Below are positions 1 through 11,560 of a stretch of DNA of 64,000 nt, piece after piece. The DNA is from Physcomitrium patens (taxonomy: Eukaryota; Streptophyta; Bryopsida; Funariales; Funariaceae), in assembly GCF_000002425.4 (NCBI RefSeq), contig NC_037257.1, forward strand, positions 13,763,232 to 13,827,231, read 5' to 3'. The notes beneath the pieces are model-generated. The model ran no database searches. It was given only the letters and a program-made list of their open reading frames with translations, and was not told the DNA's origin. How positions within the stretch are numbered: the first letter of the stretch is position 1; each line of letters starts with the position of its first letter. The position numbers and the translations under genes were made by a program.

Positions 1-474
1 ATTGTATTACATGGTTATTATAATACAAATTGGAGTGAAAATGGAAATGATAGAAGATTAACAACGAGATATGTATTCTTTATTGGAGTGGAAGTAATCT
101 CATGGAATTATAAGAGAAAACCAATAATTGTAAGGTCCACAATGGAGGCAGAATACATGGCAGCAAGTCATGGTGCAATGGAGGCAATTTGGTTAAAACA
201 AGTTTTAGAAGACATTGAATTCTTGTAAATGGAATCAACTCTAATGAAGTGTGATAACCAATGATGCCTTGCTTTTGCAAAGAATCCAAAGCATCACTCA
301 AGAACCAAACACATTGATATTCAACATCACTTTATAAGAGAGAAGATTGAAATAGAAGTGTTTTATATGAAATATTGTGCAACAAAAGATATAATTGTTG
401 ATTTATTCAAAAAAAAGTCTAGTGAAGGATATGCATCAAAAGTTAACAAAGTCACTAAGATTAATAACTTTTGA
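1..474 (+). pseudogene. Copia retrotransposon RNase H domain, 3' remnant
   Basis: Reading frame 1 from the first base gives the end of a Ty1/Copia polyprotein. Visible landmarks are TTRYVFFIGVEVISW, STMEAEYMAASHGAMEAIWL, KCDNQ, FAKNPKHHSRTKHIDI and HHFIREKIE, in the order usual for the Copia RNase H region. The frame is broken by a TAA at 226-228 and a TGA at 262-264 and closes at 472-474. The rest of the element lies to the left, outside the window. An LTR-like sequence follows directly. This is a dead copy; the family assignment is firm. Confidence 0.9.
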
Positions 475-486
475 TCAATAAAAAAG

Positions 487-890
487 TGAGAGTATTAAAG
501 TAAATAAGTATTACCATAAGTATAGTAAAGTAAGTAAGTATTATCTTAGATAAGTTGTTAATGGTCAAAAGGTAGCAAATAGATGAAGAGAAGTAACTAA
601 GGTGGCAGCTACGATTTAAGTGGCTGCTAAGATTTAAGTGGTGGCTAGGTTAAGTGGAATCTAAGATTGCATTGGATGAAGCAAAGATAGATGAAGATGA
701 AGTTCAACCATAATAGATGTAAACTCTACCTATAAATAAAGGATGTTGGAAGTAAAAAGTATCTCATTCCACAATTTTCTTATGTACAACCTTGCTGATT
801 TCTACTTACTTGTGTATTGCTTATTATATTTCTTCAATAAATCAAGTTCTATTTAAATTTATATTCTTCTTGATATTATAAAAAAATTAC
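487..890 (+). repeat. Probable 3' LTR of the Copia remnant
   Basis: The sequence after the RNase H stop has an A-rich stretch followed by TGAGAGTATT at 487, which fits a polypurine tract plus LTR start. A TATA-like CTATAAATAAAGG lies near 729 and an AATAAA-like signal near 834, the order expected for U3, R and U5. I see no second LTR to compare and no clean CA end, so the right border near 890 is an estimate. Confidence 0.55.
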
Positions 891-1079
891 TCAAATTAGA
901 TTTATAATTATATTCATATATAAGTGTATTCTTTATTGATTTTCATGTTAGATAAAAAGTGATTCATAACTATTATATGATCTAAATTTATTCATAAAAT
1001 TATTTAGGACATATTTAGAAATAATAATAAAAATATTAATAAAAATAAAAGTCTTGTCTTAATAATAGGCATTACAATT

Positions 1080-1817
1080 AGCTACTTTTTATGCTACTGA
1101 ATTCCAAAACTTTACTTGAGACATGAATTGGAACTATAAAGTCTTCATTAACTAATTTTGATATAGATTATAGATAATTTTAAAGATCAAATATTAATAA
1201 TACCAAAAATAAATTCATAGAAATAATTTATTACTTAAACTATTGCATGTAATAATTGATTTTTTAAAAGATACTAAGAAAAAAAAAATTCAAAAAGAAT
1301 AAATCAAATTATGAAAAGAATTCCTAAGTTTTTAAAAACTTATTTATCAAGATTAAAATCTATGTTATTTGATGCAACATATTTTAAATTTTTCACCAAA
1401 CAAAAAATAAATTTATGTTGTGAAGAAAGATTGTATTTATATTATAGAAAATTTAAGTATATTGCTCAACATTATTCAAAGAAGTAATAAAATTACAAAA
1501 TAAAGAGTATAACTATTAATAAAGATAATGAGTCAAAAAAATTAATCTAACTATAATAGAGATTGTGCGACTAAAATCTCTTGCAATATCTAATAAAGAT
1601 CTTATTCTTTCTTTAAAATCTTCACCTTATTTTATAAAAGACATTTGTTTAGGAATTAAAATTTAGAAAGCCTTTGCTTTGGTATATTCAAGAATCTTGA
1701 CTTATTTTTTAGACAAAGAATTTATTGTAAGACATAATATATCTTTAGTAAAGAAAACAAAACCTATACATGTAGAAATCATCAGTAGTTTGTTTTTTAT
1801 CTTTTGGAGATGTTACA
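1080..1817 (+). pseudogene. Ty3/Gypsy gag and protease relic (copy 1)
   Basis: Translated pieces match, in order, the gag and protease parts of the better preserved chromovirus at 41.7-48.1 kb. A zinc-knuckle relic near 1425-1490 reads like LYLYYRKFKYIAQHYSKK. A protease-flank relic near 1700-1800 reads FLDKEFIVRHNISLVKKTK, then HVEII and FGDV-like residues. Many stops and frameshifts separate them. The flanks are AT-rich. It is an old copy of a related chromovirus subfamily, not the same copy as the relic at 2930-3450. Confidence 0.75.
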
Positions 1818-2929
1818 TTATTGTGATGTAGATCAATTAGTAGTAAAAATTTTAAATTCATATGAGTAAGTTATCTCTCTAAGTATGTAAGTAGATTAAT
1901 ATTAATATAGTAGTGTGTTATTTTAAATATTGGTTAAGAATGAATTTAATAATCATTAGAATAGTGATTGTAAAGACTTTATTGAATGGATTAAGATAGG
2001 ATTAGATAGAACAATAGAAGCATGAAGGTAGAAGCTTATAATTGGACTAAATAAAAAAAAATGAAGAAGCTTTATTTGATCATATGTAGATACTTGTCAT
2101 TGAATTTAATATAAGATATCTTCTTATTAGACCAAATATAGAAGCTTTTTATTGGACCAAATAAATTTTAGCTTTTATTTGACTATTTTTAAACTATGGA
2201 TATAAGATAAAAAGATTAGGAATTTGAATTTTGGAAAAAAATTATAGATATATATTAGAAGTTGGTTTTGGAGGTTTTCACATGTCTTCTAAGTAATTCT
2301 AAGTACTTATAAGATTTGAAGGTACTAAGAATATTTAAAAGAATGAAAAAATATACTTTATGCATATGTTGTATCTTTGTAGTTGAGATAATTAAAGAAA
2401 AGAGAGTATGGGTTATGCATTTGTGTACATTGAGTATGATTGAAGATTTTTAAGATGAGATTTTTAAGATTAATTCTTGATGAAGTATGTTAGTAGTATA
2501 AAAAATTTGAAAGCTTAAAAGATTTTTAAGTTGGAGAAATATTAAATCATAGTCAAGATAATGTGAACATTATGGTAATAGATGGAGTAAACTTTGAAGG
2601 TGCATATCTTAGTAGATACTTTGATTAAAGCTATCAATTTTGTATAATAAACTCTTACATTATATATTTAGATTTTATCAAAATCTTACATACATAAGAT
2701 TTATGCATTATAAGCTATGAGAGTAGAATTTGAGCAAAAAAGTTAGTTTGAGAAAAGAGGTCATTATAGCTTGCTTAAACCTAATCTATAAGTGAAATTT
2801 AATATTTGAATTCTTGATAAATTTTATGACTAGTATATCAAGTCTAAAAGGATAAAAAATAAGATTTACAAGATATTTTCACAAATATTCATATTTATTT
2901 ATATTAAAAGATTTAGATAGAAATAAGAA
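1818..2929. other. AT-rich intergenic DNA, no gene seen
   Basis: The stretch is strongly AT-rich and has no open frame with recognisable protein similarity. Around 2020-2170 a motif like TTGGACNAAATA recurs three times with AGAAGCTT nearby, a possible decayed repeat. I see no RNA gene and no element border. Confidence 0.5.
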
Positions 2930-3450
2930 GAAATAAGTAAATTTTACACTCTTAGAATTCTTAAAGAAAACTTAAATTCATCCTTCAAAGTATTTGCAAC
3001 CACCTTTGAAGAAAGTGATTGTGAAAATATAGCAAAGAAAAAAATCCTATATTTATGAAAAAGATCAAAATTAACTATTAGTTATATTGTTGAATTCCAA
3101 AATCTTACTAAAAACATGGATTAGAATTATAAAGCCTTTATTAATAAATTTTAATATGGATTCAAAAATAATATCAAAGATTTATTATTGGCAATATTAA
3201 AAATAGATTTATTATTGGTAATATTAAAAATAGATTTATTTGAGCAATTTATTGCTCAAGCCATTGTATTGAACAATTGATTTTTTAAAGGATGCCAAGA
3301 ATATTTATTTAGTTAGAAAAGAGTATATCAAGTCATAACAAAAATTCTTAAGATTTTAGAAACTCATTCATTAAAGCCTAAATATATATGAATTAAATGG
3401 CATATTTTAAATCTCTTAAAGAATTATAAAAGATTCAATGTTAATGTATA
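2930..3450 (+). pseudogene. Ty3/Gypsy gag relic (copy 2)
   Basis: This stretch is recognisably the same sequence as 1080-1400 and 35.7-36.2 kb: the gag core before the zinc knuckle. Translated pieces include NYKAFI-like, DFLKDAKN-like and FNMDSK-like residues. It ends inside gag, where the repeat block of 3450-4850 starts. A 27-base segment is duplicated in tandem at 3179-3205 and 3206-3232, with one base different. It cannot encode protein. Confidence 0.7.
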
Positions 3451-4850
3451 ATGTGTTGCCTTGCTTGAAAATGCACCAAACACTAAATTATAGAAGCTAA
3501 ATTGGAAATTATAATAAATGTTTTAAAAATTCTAATAAAATCTAAATTAAATCTTAGTTAAATCTTAATTAAATCTTATGAATTTTAATCAAATTTTAAT
3601 TAATTCTTTAAAAAAAATAGGAAATATTTTTAAAAAATTAAAAATCATTAAAAAAATTCATTGAAAAATCATAAAAAATCTTAAATAAATTCTAAAGACA
3701 TATTTAAAATAAAATTCTAAAAATAATATATAAATCCTAAATAAATACCAAAAAATAATCTTAACCAAATTTTAATATAATTTTAAATAAATCCTAATAA
3801 CAGCATAATAAAATCTTAAATAATTTTTTAAAATCCTATATAAATCCTAAATAAATCTTAAATAAATTTTAATTAAATTTCTATGATAGTTTTAAAATCT
3901 CAATAACTATTAATCAAATTATTTATTTTAGCTAAATATGCTTTTACATTTCAATCTTTAAGCAAGCAGTAAACACACAAAGTTTTAAAAAGTTATTTTT
4001 TTTAATTAGAAATAAGAACTTTTAATAGTCTTGAATATCAGCTATCTTCCTTCTCCAACCTAGATGTTGATCTTCTAGTAGAAATTACTCCTTGTTGGAT
4101 TGTTCAATTTTTCTTTAAATTAGTACAACTTTGGAAATTCAACCTATTATGCTTTTATAAAATTTTGCTTCAATTGAGCCGATAGATTTTTTTTAAATCA
4201 CAAAAAATCATATTAATCCTATAATTTAAATATCTAAGATCCTAATCCAATTAAATTTTTATATCCCTCAATCTATCCATTTGATTGTTTGTAAATTTTT
4301 TAAATATATTTAAGACAAGCACATTTACACACCTACAAAATTTGACATATAATTCTACTATAATATGTATAATTTCTTCAAATATACAATCTTATTTTTA
4401 TTTTTTTAAATCTAAAATCAATAAATGTATTTTTTATTTTAAAGAACCCTCAAAAACTTATTATCCATTCAAATCTCTTGATATCAATATTCAAATAATT
4501 CTTCTAAAATTTGCCTTCAAGTTGCAATCTCTAATTAGAAAAAATAAATTCCAAAAATATTGTACCTTGGAATTTGATTTCAATTTTGGCTCACAATTTT
4601 TCTTCTTTGGATATCCAATATTAGTTACTTATAATAAATTTTGCTACAAATTATTCTTAAATCTTTTCTTAAAATATCTGTTTTATTAAAAAATCTATTT
4701 TATTTTTTCTTATTCATGGCTATGTAAATTATATAATAATATTTTTTTATAAATATATAGCATTAATATTAAAAAAAAAAATTACTATCTTTCTATTATT
4801 TATCCATTTTATTTGTAATTTTTAGTTAGATTCGTTTACAATCAAATCTA
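3450..4850 (+). repeat. Repeat block, copy 1 (decayed)
   Basis: A repeated unit starts with a header TTGCTTGAAAATGCACCAAA (from about 3461), passes through a low-complexity tract rich in AAATCCTAA and AAATCTTAA (3530-3900), and continues with sequence similar to 5.67-7.2 kb, 36.3-37.6 kb and 40.0-41.6 kb (for example AGCTATCTTCCTTCTCCAACC near 4040). The copy in the Copia leader (24,814-26,530) shows that the unit has TG...CA ends. The 134-codon open frame at 4285-4689 lies inside it and is AT-rich noise. The right border is approximate. Confidence 0.6.
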
Positions 4851-4949
4851 TATTTTTATCTTATACTATATAATTTTGTGACTATTAGGACCACTATTTT
4901 ATACCATTAGAACCAATCTATAGCTTATTATAGAATAATTTGATTATAC

Positions 4950-5670
4950 ATAAAGTATATATTGATAAAAACTTGGCCAAAAACTTTATATGCCATTTGA
5001 AATTCCTAATATAAGCTCCTATCTCGTTTGTGAAGAAAAAATACAAATCATTGTGGATGTTTGTAGATTATTAAAGATTCAATAAGATTACTATAAAAAA
5101 TAAGTATCTTCTACTTTTGATATCAAGATTTTTTAATTAATTGAATCAAGTGAAGATTTATATAAAAATAAATCTACAAAGAGTATACAATTTGGTACAC
5201 AGTAAAGAAAGAGATAAATAGAAGATTGCATTTTAAATCATTGAAAGATTTTTTGAATATAATTTCATGACTTTTGGACTTACAAATGCACCAAGTGCGT
5301 GTCAATATTTAATGAATAATTCTTTCTAAGAGATTTTAGATGATTTTAACATTTGATATCTAAAAAATATTTTAATCTATTCTAAGAATACAAAAAAGTA
5401 TAAACTTCATGTTTGTTGTATATTACAAAACTTTAGAAATACAAAATTGTATGTTATAAATGAAAAAGTGTGTATTTTATAGAATTTAAGTTGATTTCTT
5501 TAGATACATCATTTAAAATAATTTTGTAGTAATAGATCCTAAGAAATTTTAGACTATGATAGATTAAAAAATTCAAAAAATAATAAGAAATTTTTAGTAT
5601 TTTTTCAAATTTACAAAATATTATCAAATATTTATAAAAATAATATCTCAAGTTTTAATTCTACTTATAT
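4950..5670 (+). pseudogene. Ty3/Gypsy reverse transcriptase relic
   Basis: Translated pieces follow the reverse transcriptase of the 41.7-48.1 kb chromovirus in order: [13 protein letters not shown] near 4970, FVKKKYKSLWMFVDY near 5030, KITIKNKYLLLLISRF near 5085, FEYNFMTFGLTNAPSACQYL near 5250, ILIYSKN near 5375. The YLDD catalytic box is eroded to YLKN. It is separated from the gag relic at 2930-3450 by a repeat block and cut at its right end by a second one. Confidence 0.8.
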
Positions 5671-5672
5671 GT

Positions 5673-7196
5673 TGTCATATTTTGTGAAATTTGTTTGAGA
5701 TTGCACCAAGTAATTAGTTGTAGAAGATAAAATGGAAATTGCAATAATAAATTCATAAAAACTCTAATAGAATCATAAATAAAATCCAATTAAACCTTAA
5801 AAATTATAATCAAAATTTAATCAAATCCAAAAGAATTCTTTAAAAAATTATAAAAGAATCACAAAAGAATCATAAATTAATCTTAAAAAATAAGTATAAT
5901 AAAAAAATCCTTTAAACTATTTAAAATAGAAATTCTAAATAAATCCTAAATAAACTATACTAAAATTATAAATCAACCATAACCAAATTCTAAATCTTAA
6001 ACCAAATCATATTCAAATTTTAAATAAATTTTGATTAAATTCTAATCAAATCCTAATCAAATTTCAATCAAATCCTAACAAAATTCTAAATCCTAAATCA
6101 AATCTTAATAAAATTCTAATTGAATCTTAAACCTTAAATAAATTCTTAATCAATCCTATAATAAATTAAAACTCTAATAACTAATAATTTAATTGTTGAT
6201 TTTAAATCAAAAAAATATACTTCTTATTTATTAAATTAAAAATAATTAAAACCAATTTAAAAAAGATTAAACTTATCAAATAAAAAATAAGCTCTAAAAT
6301 CCACTCAAATATTGGCTGTCTTCCTTTTTCAATCATAATACCAATTTTTTAGTATTAATATCTTTAAATTGCATCATTAAATTTTTCTCAATCTTTTCAA
6401 AGTTGTTTAAAATCAAATCAACTACTACCATAAAATATTTTAACTCAATCCAACTAATAGATTATTATATATCTTAAAAATCCTTGATAAACTTTTAAAC
6501 TCTAATTTCTGAGATTTTAATATATTAAAATTCTATTAATTTTTAAAAAAACTATTAGATCAAGCTTAAATTTGTAATATAGATTTGACACAATAATAGT
6601 TCAAAATCACAAAATATCACTTGTAGATCATCAAAAAATCTCACACAATTTTTTAAAATATGAATTCTTTATATTTCTCAAATTCCAAATTCACCTCCAA
6701 AACAACCTTAATTTTTCAAAGCCTTTAAAAATTCAATACAAACTCAACTCACTCAAAATTAATTTCTAAAAAATCTTTTATAAGTTTTCTCTCAAATTCC
6801 ACTCTTTTATCAACCAAAAAATCTCTAAAATTGCTATTGGTATATGGTTTTGTGCCTTAATGTCTGATTTCAATTCAAGATTAAAAATTATTCTCTTTTT
6901 ATATCAATTCTTAGTTTCATAAGATAATATTTGCTAAAATATAATCTTAATTTCTTCCTAAATATTTTTGAATCAATTATTTTTCTTATACACTTTGATT
7001 TGCTTCATTTATAGCCCTTCAAAGTAAGTAGAAGCTCATTTTACAAAAGGTAGCATTAACACTTACTAATTTTTACTACATCCTTGTTTGTTATCTAAGT
7101 TTTTTATATAATTTTTTATAATATTTTTATTGTAGCTTTCATGTAATATAATCTTTTTTTAAAAAAATTTATCTAATGGATGTGTTATAATATAAC
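5673..7196 (+). repeat. Repeat block, copy 2 (near full length, about 1.5 kb)
   Basis: It starts at TGTCATATTTTGTG (5675), carries the header GAGATTGCACCAAGTAATTA, then a 400-base tract of AAATCCTAA/AATCAAATCC motifs (5760-6180), then a unique-looking part (ATTGGCTGTCTTCCTTTTTC near 6310; GGTAGCATTAACACTTACTA near 7050), and ends at TGTGTTATAATATAACA. The termini form a weak inverted repeat of the TGT...ACA kind, as in LTRs. I see no coding capacity. It may be a solo LTR or a non-autonomous retroelement. Confidence 0.6.
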
Positions 7197-7449
7197 AATC
7201 GTCTTTTAACATCTTTTCATTTGCACATCTATCTACCAATCTACTATAAATAAATCAATTTATATTATAAAATAATTAAAATATGAATTAAAAAATTCTT
7301 GAATCATCTTATTCTTAACTATTATAGAAAAATTATCCATCTTATACTAATTTTAGTTAGCTTACTTGGACACTTCTCCACTCTCTTATTTTTTGAAGTT
7401 ATTGTTTCATATATTTGCCACTCCACTTGTTGCTTTTCGAATAAATGTT

Positions 7450-7575
7450 ATTGTATTACATGAGGTCTATTTGAAAATGCATTAGACATGTGGTTATAAA
7501 AGAAAAAATAGAACTTACAACAAGATGATCTAAACAATTCTAATAGAATCTTTAATAAAAATCAATTAAATTATA
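7450..7575 (+). repeat. Repeat block header fragment
   Basis: TGTATTACATGAGGTC followed by TTGAAAATGCATTAGACATG and TCTAATAGAATCTTTAATAA matches only the first 120 bases of the repeat block. The low-complexity tract and body are missing. It abuts the end of the NB-ARC pseudogene. Confidence 0.5.
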
Positions 7576-10500
7576 ACAATATTAAACTTTGAACCTACAG
7601 ATCTCAAGGTCTTTTTTGCAATGAAGTAATTCATTCTTTTCCAATCAAAGCAATATCAAAGAATAAAACTTTCTCATCATTTTCAAGGTAATTAAATTGA
7701 ATGTTGAAAAGGTTAAATAGAGTAATAAATGCATCTTATGGGATAGCTTCTTTAAGATATACCTTACATGCTAACAAAGAATTTTTACTAATATTTACTT
7801 TTTTCTTAATAAAATTTTCTAGTAATACCAATGGTAAAGGATGATATTACTTTTGATTTTTGAATTGGTATTTCCTTCCATTTCTTGCAAATCGATATTG
7901 ATTTCATAGACATGTATTTATTATAATTATTATTTAGATGATATAAATAGGTAGAAATAGGTAAAAGTAGATTAATTTCATAATATCTTTTAGAGAAGCT
8001 TCCTAAAAGCTTTATGGATGCTAATTTGATTTTATATGTGTTTATAGTTGATTAATAGGTTAAAAACTTATTCAATAAGTTAATCACATGCCATACATGT
8101 TGGTACCTTGCAAAACAAATTAACTATATGGCATCCATATATAAAACTTGCCTTGCAAGTTAAGTTAGATGTTGTGCAAAGTCAACACATTTTGGAGGTC
8201 GTATAGAATGTTGCCACATATCTCTTAGATAAATAGTATTTATAAAGGCAAGAATAAAGCCTTCTTCATTCTTCTCAAAACCTTTCTTGCTTCTAGTCAA
8301 ATTTCAAGAAGTCTCTAGTTTTCTTGTCTTTTGGCAATAGCCATTTCAATTTCTTTTTAATAAACATACTTCTTTATTTCTATTTTTTTATACTTCTTTG
8401 ACAAAGTCTCACTTATTTATTTATTTTCATCAAGTTCTTGTCTTTGACAATTGCTCAACAGAGAGTTCAAAGATCCAATTTACATCATTAGTCAGTGAAA
8501 GTACAATAGTCTTTGAGATAGTTATATTTGAAATTATAGATTCAATTTTACTCTTTGTCAAATTTAGCAAATTAAAAATAGAAAATTAAAAATTTCCAAA
8601 AATTCTTTGAAAACCTCTTTGCTTCTTGATGTAACCATGATTTTGATGTTGGGAGAAAATCTAACCTTGAAGTAATGTTGAGCTTCATCTTGCAAATGCT
8701 GATTACCACTGATATTATCTATTACTAGAAAAATAGTTTAAGGTTGATATTCCTTCACTCTATACTTTAATAACTCCCATCATTATCCAATAAATACATG
8801 AAGTTGATGCCATTAGAGATCTAAAGCTTATAAGACCATGACATTGAAAATATAAAATAAAAGATATTAAATAATAAAATTCTTATAATTTTCTTATTAT
8901 TTTCTCAGTCATAGTAGAAAGACAAATAATTTATGATAACAAAAAGTACAAGATCTAAAAAAATATGTGTGTACTTTCACATGTACAATTTTACTTAGCT
9001 ATGATATAAGATGATAGTAAGTGCTTACTATAACAACATAATCAACTGAAATTCTAAGACTTGCAACCTCCAATACAATCCAAATGTTTTAAATCAGGTT
9101 ATATTACCTGATCAACATTGTGTGCAACTTTCAACTTCTCATCATATATCAACAACTTCTTTAGTACTATATTTTGGGGCTTAAGCACTTTTTCTATCAA
9201 ATCAGAAGGCTTTGTAGATAAATTGTCTAAACCTACATGATATACCTTGCATCACATCTCCTTACAAAAATAATCACACATTACCTTCAATATTATTGCT
9301 AAGATTAGGAATTCCATACAAACCCAACTAGTACACTCCTATCTCTTAATTTTGTACAAATTTGGTCAATAAAGTCTACAATTGAGTGTCAAAATTTCAA
9401 CATATATCTTATTAAAGTTAAGAATAATAATGGCACACTCTATTACAAAGAATGGCTTTTGCAATTTAAAGAAAAAGAGAAGGATGACCTATCTTCAAGT
9501 TTCAAATTCTATGTAGAGGAAGTATAAATAACACAATATCTTTCAGCTATAGCAACTAGAAAAGAGTAGGGCCTTGTGAGAGAGAGATAATCTAGAGGAA
9601 AGTGAATGAGTTGAGAATCCAACTTAACATGCGAACATTCTTACTACATTTTGCAACATCTAATTATGCGAACATTCTTACTACATACAAGAGTCAGATC
9701 ACAACACATGAAGGAAACATTTCACATACCAAACAAATTTGATAGTAACTAACCATGGTTTCAGAAGCGTCAAACAGCAAATCTAGAGGGGATATATTTA
9801 AATTTTATTTGACTACAACAATTCTGTAATCAACCTTCTTTTTGTAAATGATTCCAGTGGTCTTCTTGGGCTCCTCGTGAATCATGGCAAGAGTCCCTTC
9901 TTGAGTAATCTGAGTGTCTTGAATATTTGGACGAGTGTGCTTAGACTTCTTTAGTTCAAAAGAGAACCCATTTGCCTTCGTAAGCGCTTGCACGGCCTCT
10001 TTCCACAAGTTCAAATCAAATTTTTGATTGAAACTTGCCTTCTCAAACTCTCTCAATTTAAGTATCCACCTATCGATATTAGAAACTTTTCTTGAAATCA
10101 ACGACGGATAGCTTGTAGAAGGGGCATCAAATTTAATCCTGGATTTTTCCCGTTTTTTTTAGCTTCAGAAAATTTACCCAGCTCTATCATTGGCTACAGC
10201 AAAGTCAGGTACTTTTCTGACAGCACAATGACAGCAACATGGCACTGTTTGGTGGCCTTTAAAATTAGAGGAGCAAAATCCTTGCCTTTGGGCAAACTAT
10301 AGTTGCTCTCGTCAAAGAAAGGGAATGAATAGCCTCTGTCTTAAGGTCCTTACACAACTGGTACACAAAATCCTTCTGTTCACCAGAATGACTCAAAAAT
10401 ATCTCGTGCTTGATATTGTCCAGCTCGCGCTCAAAATATCTGTAAGATGTAACAACATAGTTAAAGACCGCATTCGTGAAATTACTATAACATAGAACAC

Positions 10501-10606
10501 ATCTAATGTACAATTGTGCATGATGTTCAATTGGCAACAAACTTGCAGATTGGCAGGCCATTTCTGCACAAGGTACCAACTTAACTTTTGAATATTGTGA
10601 ACACAA
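7575..10606 (-). pseudogene. TIR-NB-ARC immune receptor pseudogene, split by a solo LTR
   Basis: Pieces of a TIR-NB-ARC receptor lie in order on the minus strand. The TIR start reads HEIFLSHSGEQKDFVYQLC (about 10,430-10,365), followed in another frame by FFDESNYSLPKGKDFAPLI and QCHVAVIVLSEKYLT, then PMIELGKFSEAKKNGKNP after a TAG that probably replaces Trp. A linker piece reads YHVGLDNLSTKPSDLIEKVL near 9200. The NB-ARC kinase-2 and RNBS-B region reads IFLVIDNISGNQ and KIMVTSRSKEV near 8760-8610. After an LTR insertion, FNYLENDEKVLFFDIALIG near 7650 fits the RNBS-D region. There are at least two single-base frameshifts and several stops. In such receptors TIR acts as an NADase and NB-ARC as the nucleotide switch. 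I see no P-loop and no LRRs. Confidence 0.8.
7902..8449 (+). repeat. Solo LTR of the chromovirus family
   Basis: It aligns end to end with the reverse complement of the 561-577 base LTRs at 41.7 and 47.5 kb: GCATCCATATATAAAACTTG, AAAGTCAACACATTTTGGAG, a TATA-like TAGTATTTATAAAGG near 8237, TTGCTTCTAGTC, TAGTTTTCTTGTCTTTTGGC, and an end at CTTGTCTTTGACA. No internal region is attached. The flanks ATTGA (7897-7901) and ATTGC (8450-8454) fit a 5-base target duplication with one change. It sits inside the NB-ARC pseudogene. Confidence 0.8.
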
Positions 10607-11560
10607 CTTTTTCCCTCTTTTCTATTAAGAATGATATAAATGCTTGAATCATTGAACTTTGTATCAAATCATCCTTATTGGTGGATTGACACATTGTCAA
10701 AACAAAAAAAATTGTAGATAGCTGCACGAAGATTTTATTTTTGCATCTAAATTCCTCGGAAATATTTCAAAACTTGTGAAAATCAAGTAGTTTTACTGCT
10801 TTCTCTCCTCCTGTTCTACACTCCCAGGAGACCTCTGCAAGTCGGCTTGGATGCCTTCAGTGGACTTACACGAGAATAAGGAAGGTACTTGCTACTATTG
10901 ATTCAAACACTTAAGAAATATTCAGTTGAGTAGAAGGTGAAAATTAGAAATGGATCTACACTACAGACCATTGAAATTGAAAAAAATCACAATAATCTTC
11001 GGGTGCTACGAGGCTAGAAATCAGAGACTGCGCAAGTCTTCGAATTAACTATTGATAGCAACAAGCTTACATCGATGCACAATTTGAGATATCCAATATC
11101 CAAAAATTTCTCCTAGACAAACTAGAAAGAAGTGGCAAAGGTGCATAAGATGAAACCTCTTCTTCGTCGGATCCATCCAGTGCAGCCCACCTCTTCGATG
11201 CACAACCGACATCATCACCAGCGCCCTTACAATTCCTAGACTCTCCACCAACAGCTGTCTCTTCCATAGTTTGAGAAACAAATGAAACACCCCAACTCTG
11301 AATTAAACACCCCATGTTACATACCAGGTTTGTAAAGCAATTATGTGCTACAATGAAACTATTGTGTAAACTTGATTGCACTTTGATACACAGTTCTTCT
11401 GAAATCCTAAGATTCGTTCACATCCCCGAAACCAGTTTCCCTTGACTACTTTAGATACGGGAGCAAATGGGCCTCGGTATCGGTAAACGCTGTGGATCTG
11501 CCGACTGGCCAAGATCACACAACTTAGGCCCCAAACCTGCTAGCGCAACTAATTCTTTTT
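10607..11560 (-). other. Gene-like island upstream of the TIR pseudogene
   Basis: Base composition is normal, unlike the flanks. A minus-strand frame at about 11,067-11,270 starts MEETAVGGESRNCKGAGDD and ends at a stop after DISNCASM; it could be an old first exon or leader of the TIR-NB-ARC gene, since it lies 0.6 kb upstream in the same direction. I recognise no domain. The part from 11,440 to 11,550 resembles promoter-type unique DNA. Nothing here is proven to be transcribed. Confidence 0.3.

Noticed and set aside
1..474. Possible intact Copia open frame at the left edge
   Set aside because: Two in-frame stops at 226 and 262 break it.
4285..4689. 134-codon plus-strand open frame
   Set aside because: It lies inside a repeat block, consists of Phe, Ile, Lys, Asn and Tyr codons expected from AT-rich DNA, and the matching part of other copies is not open.
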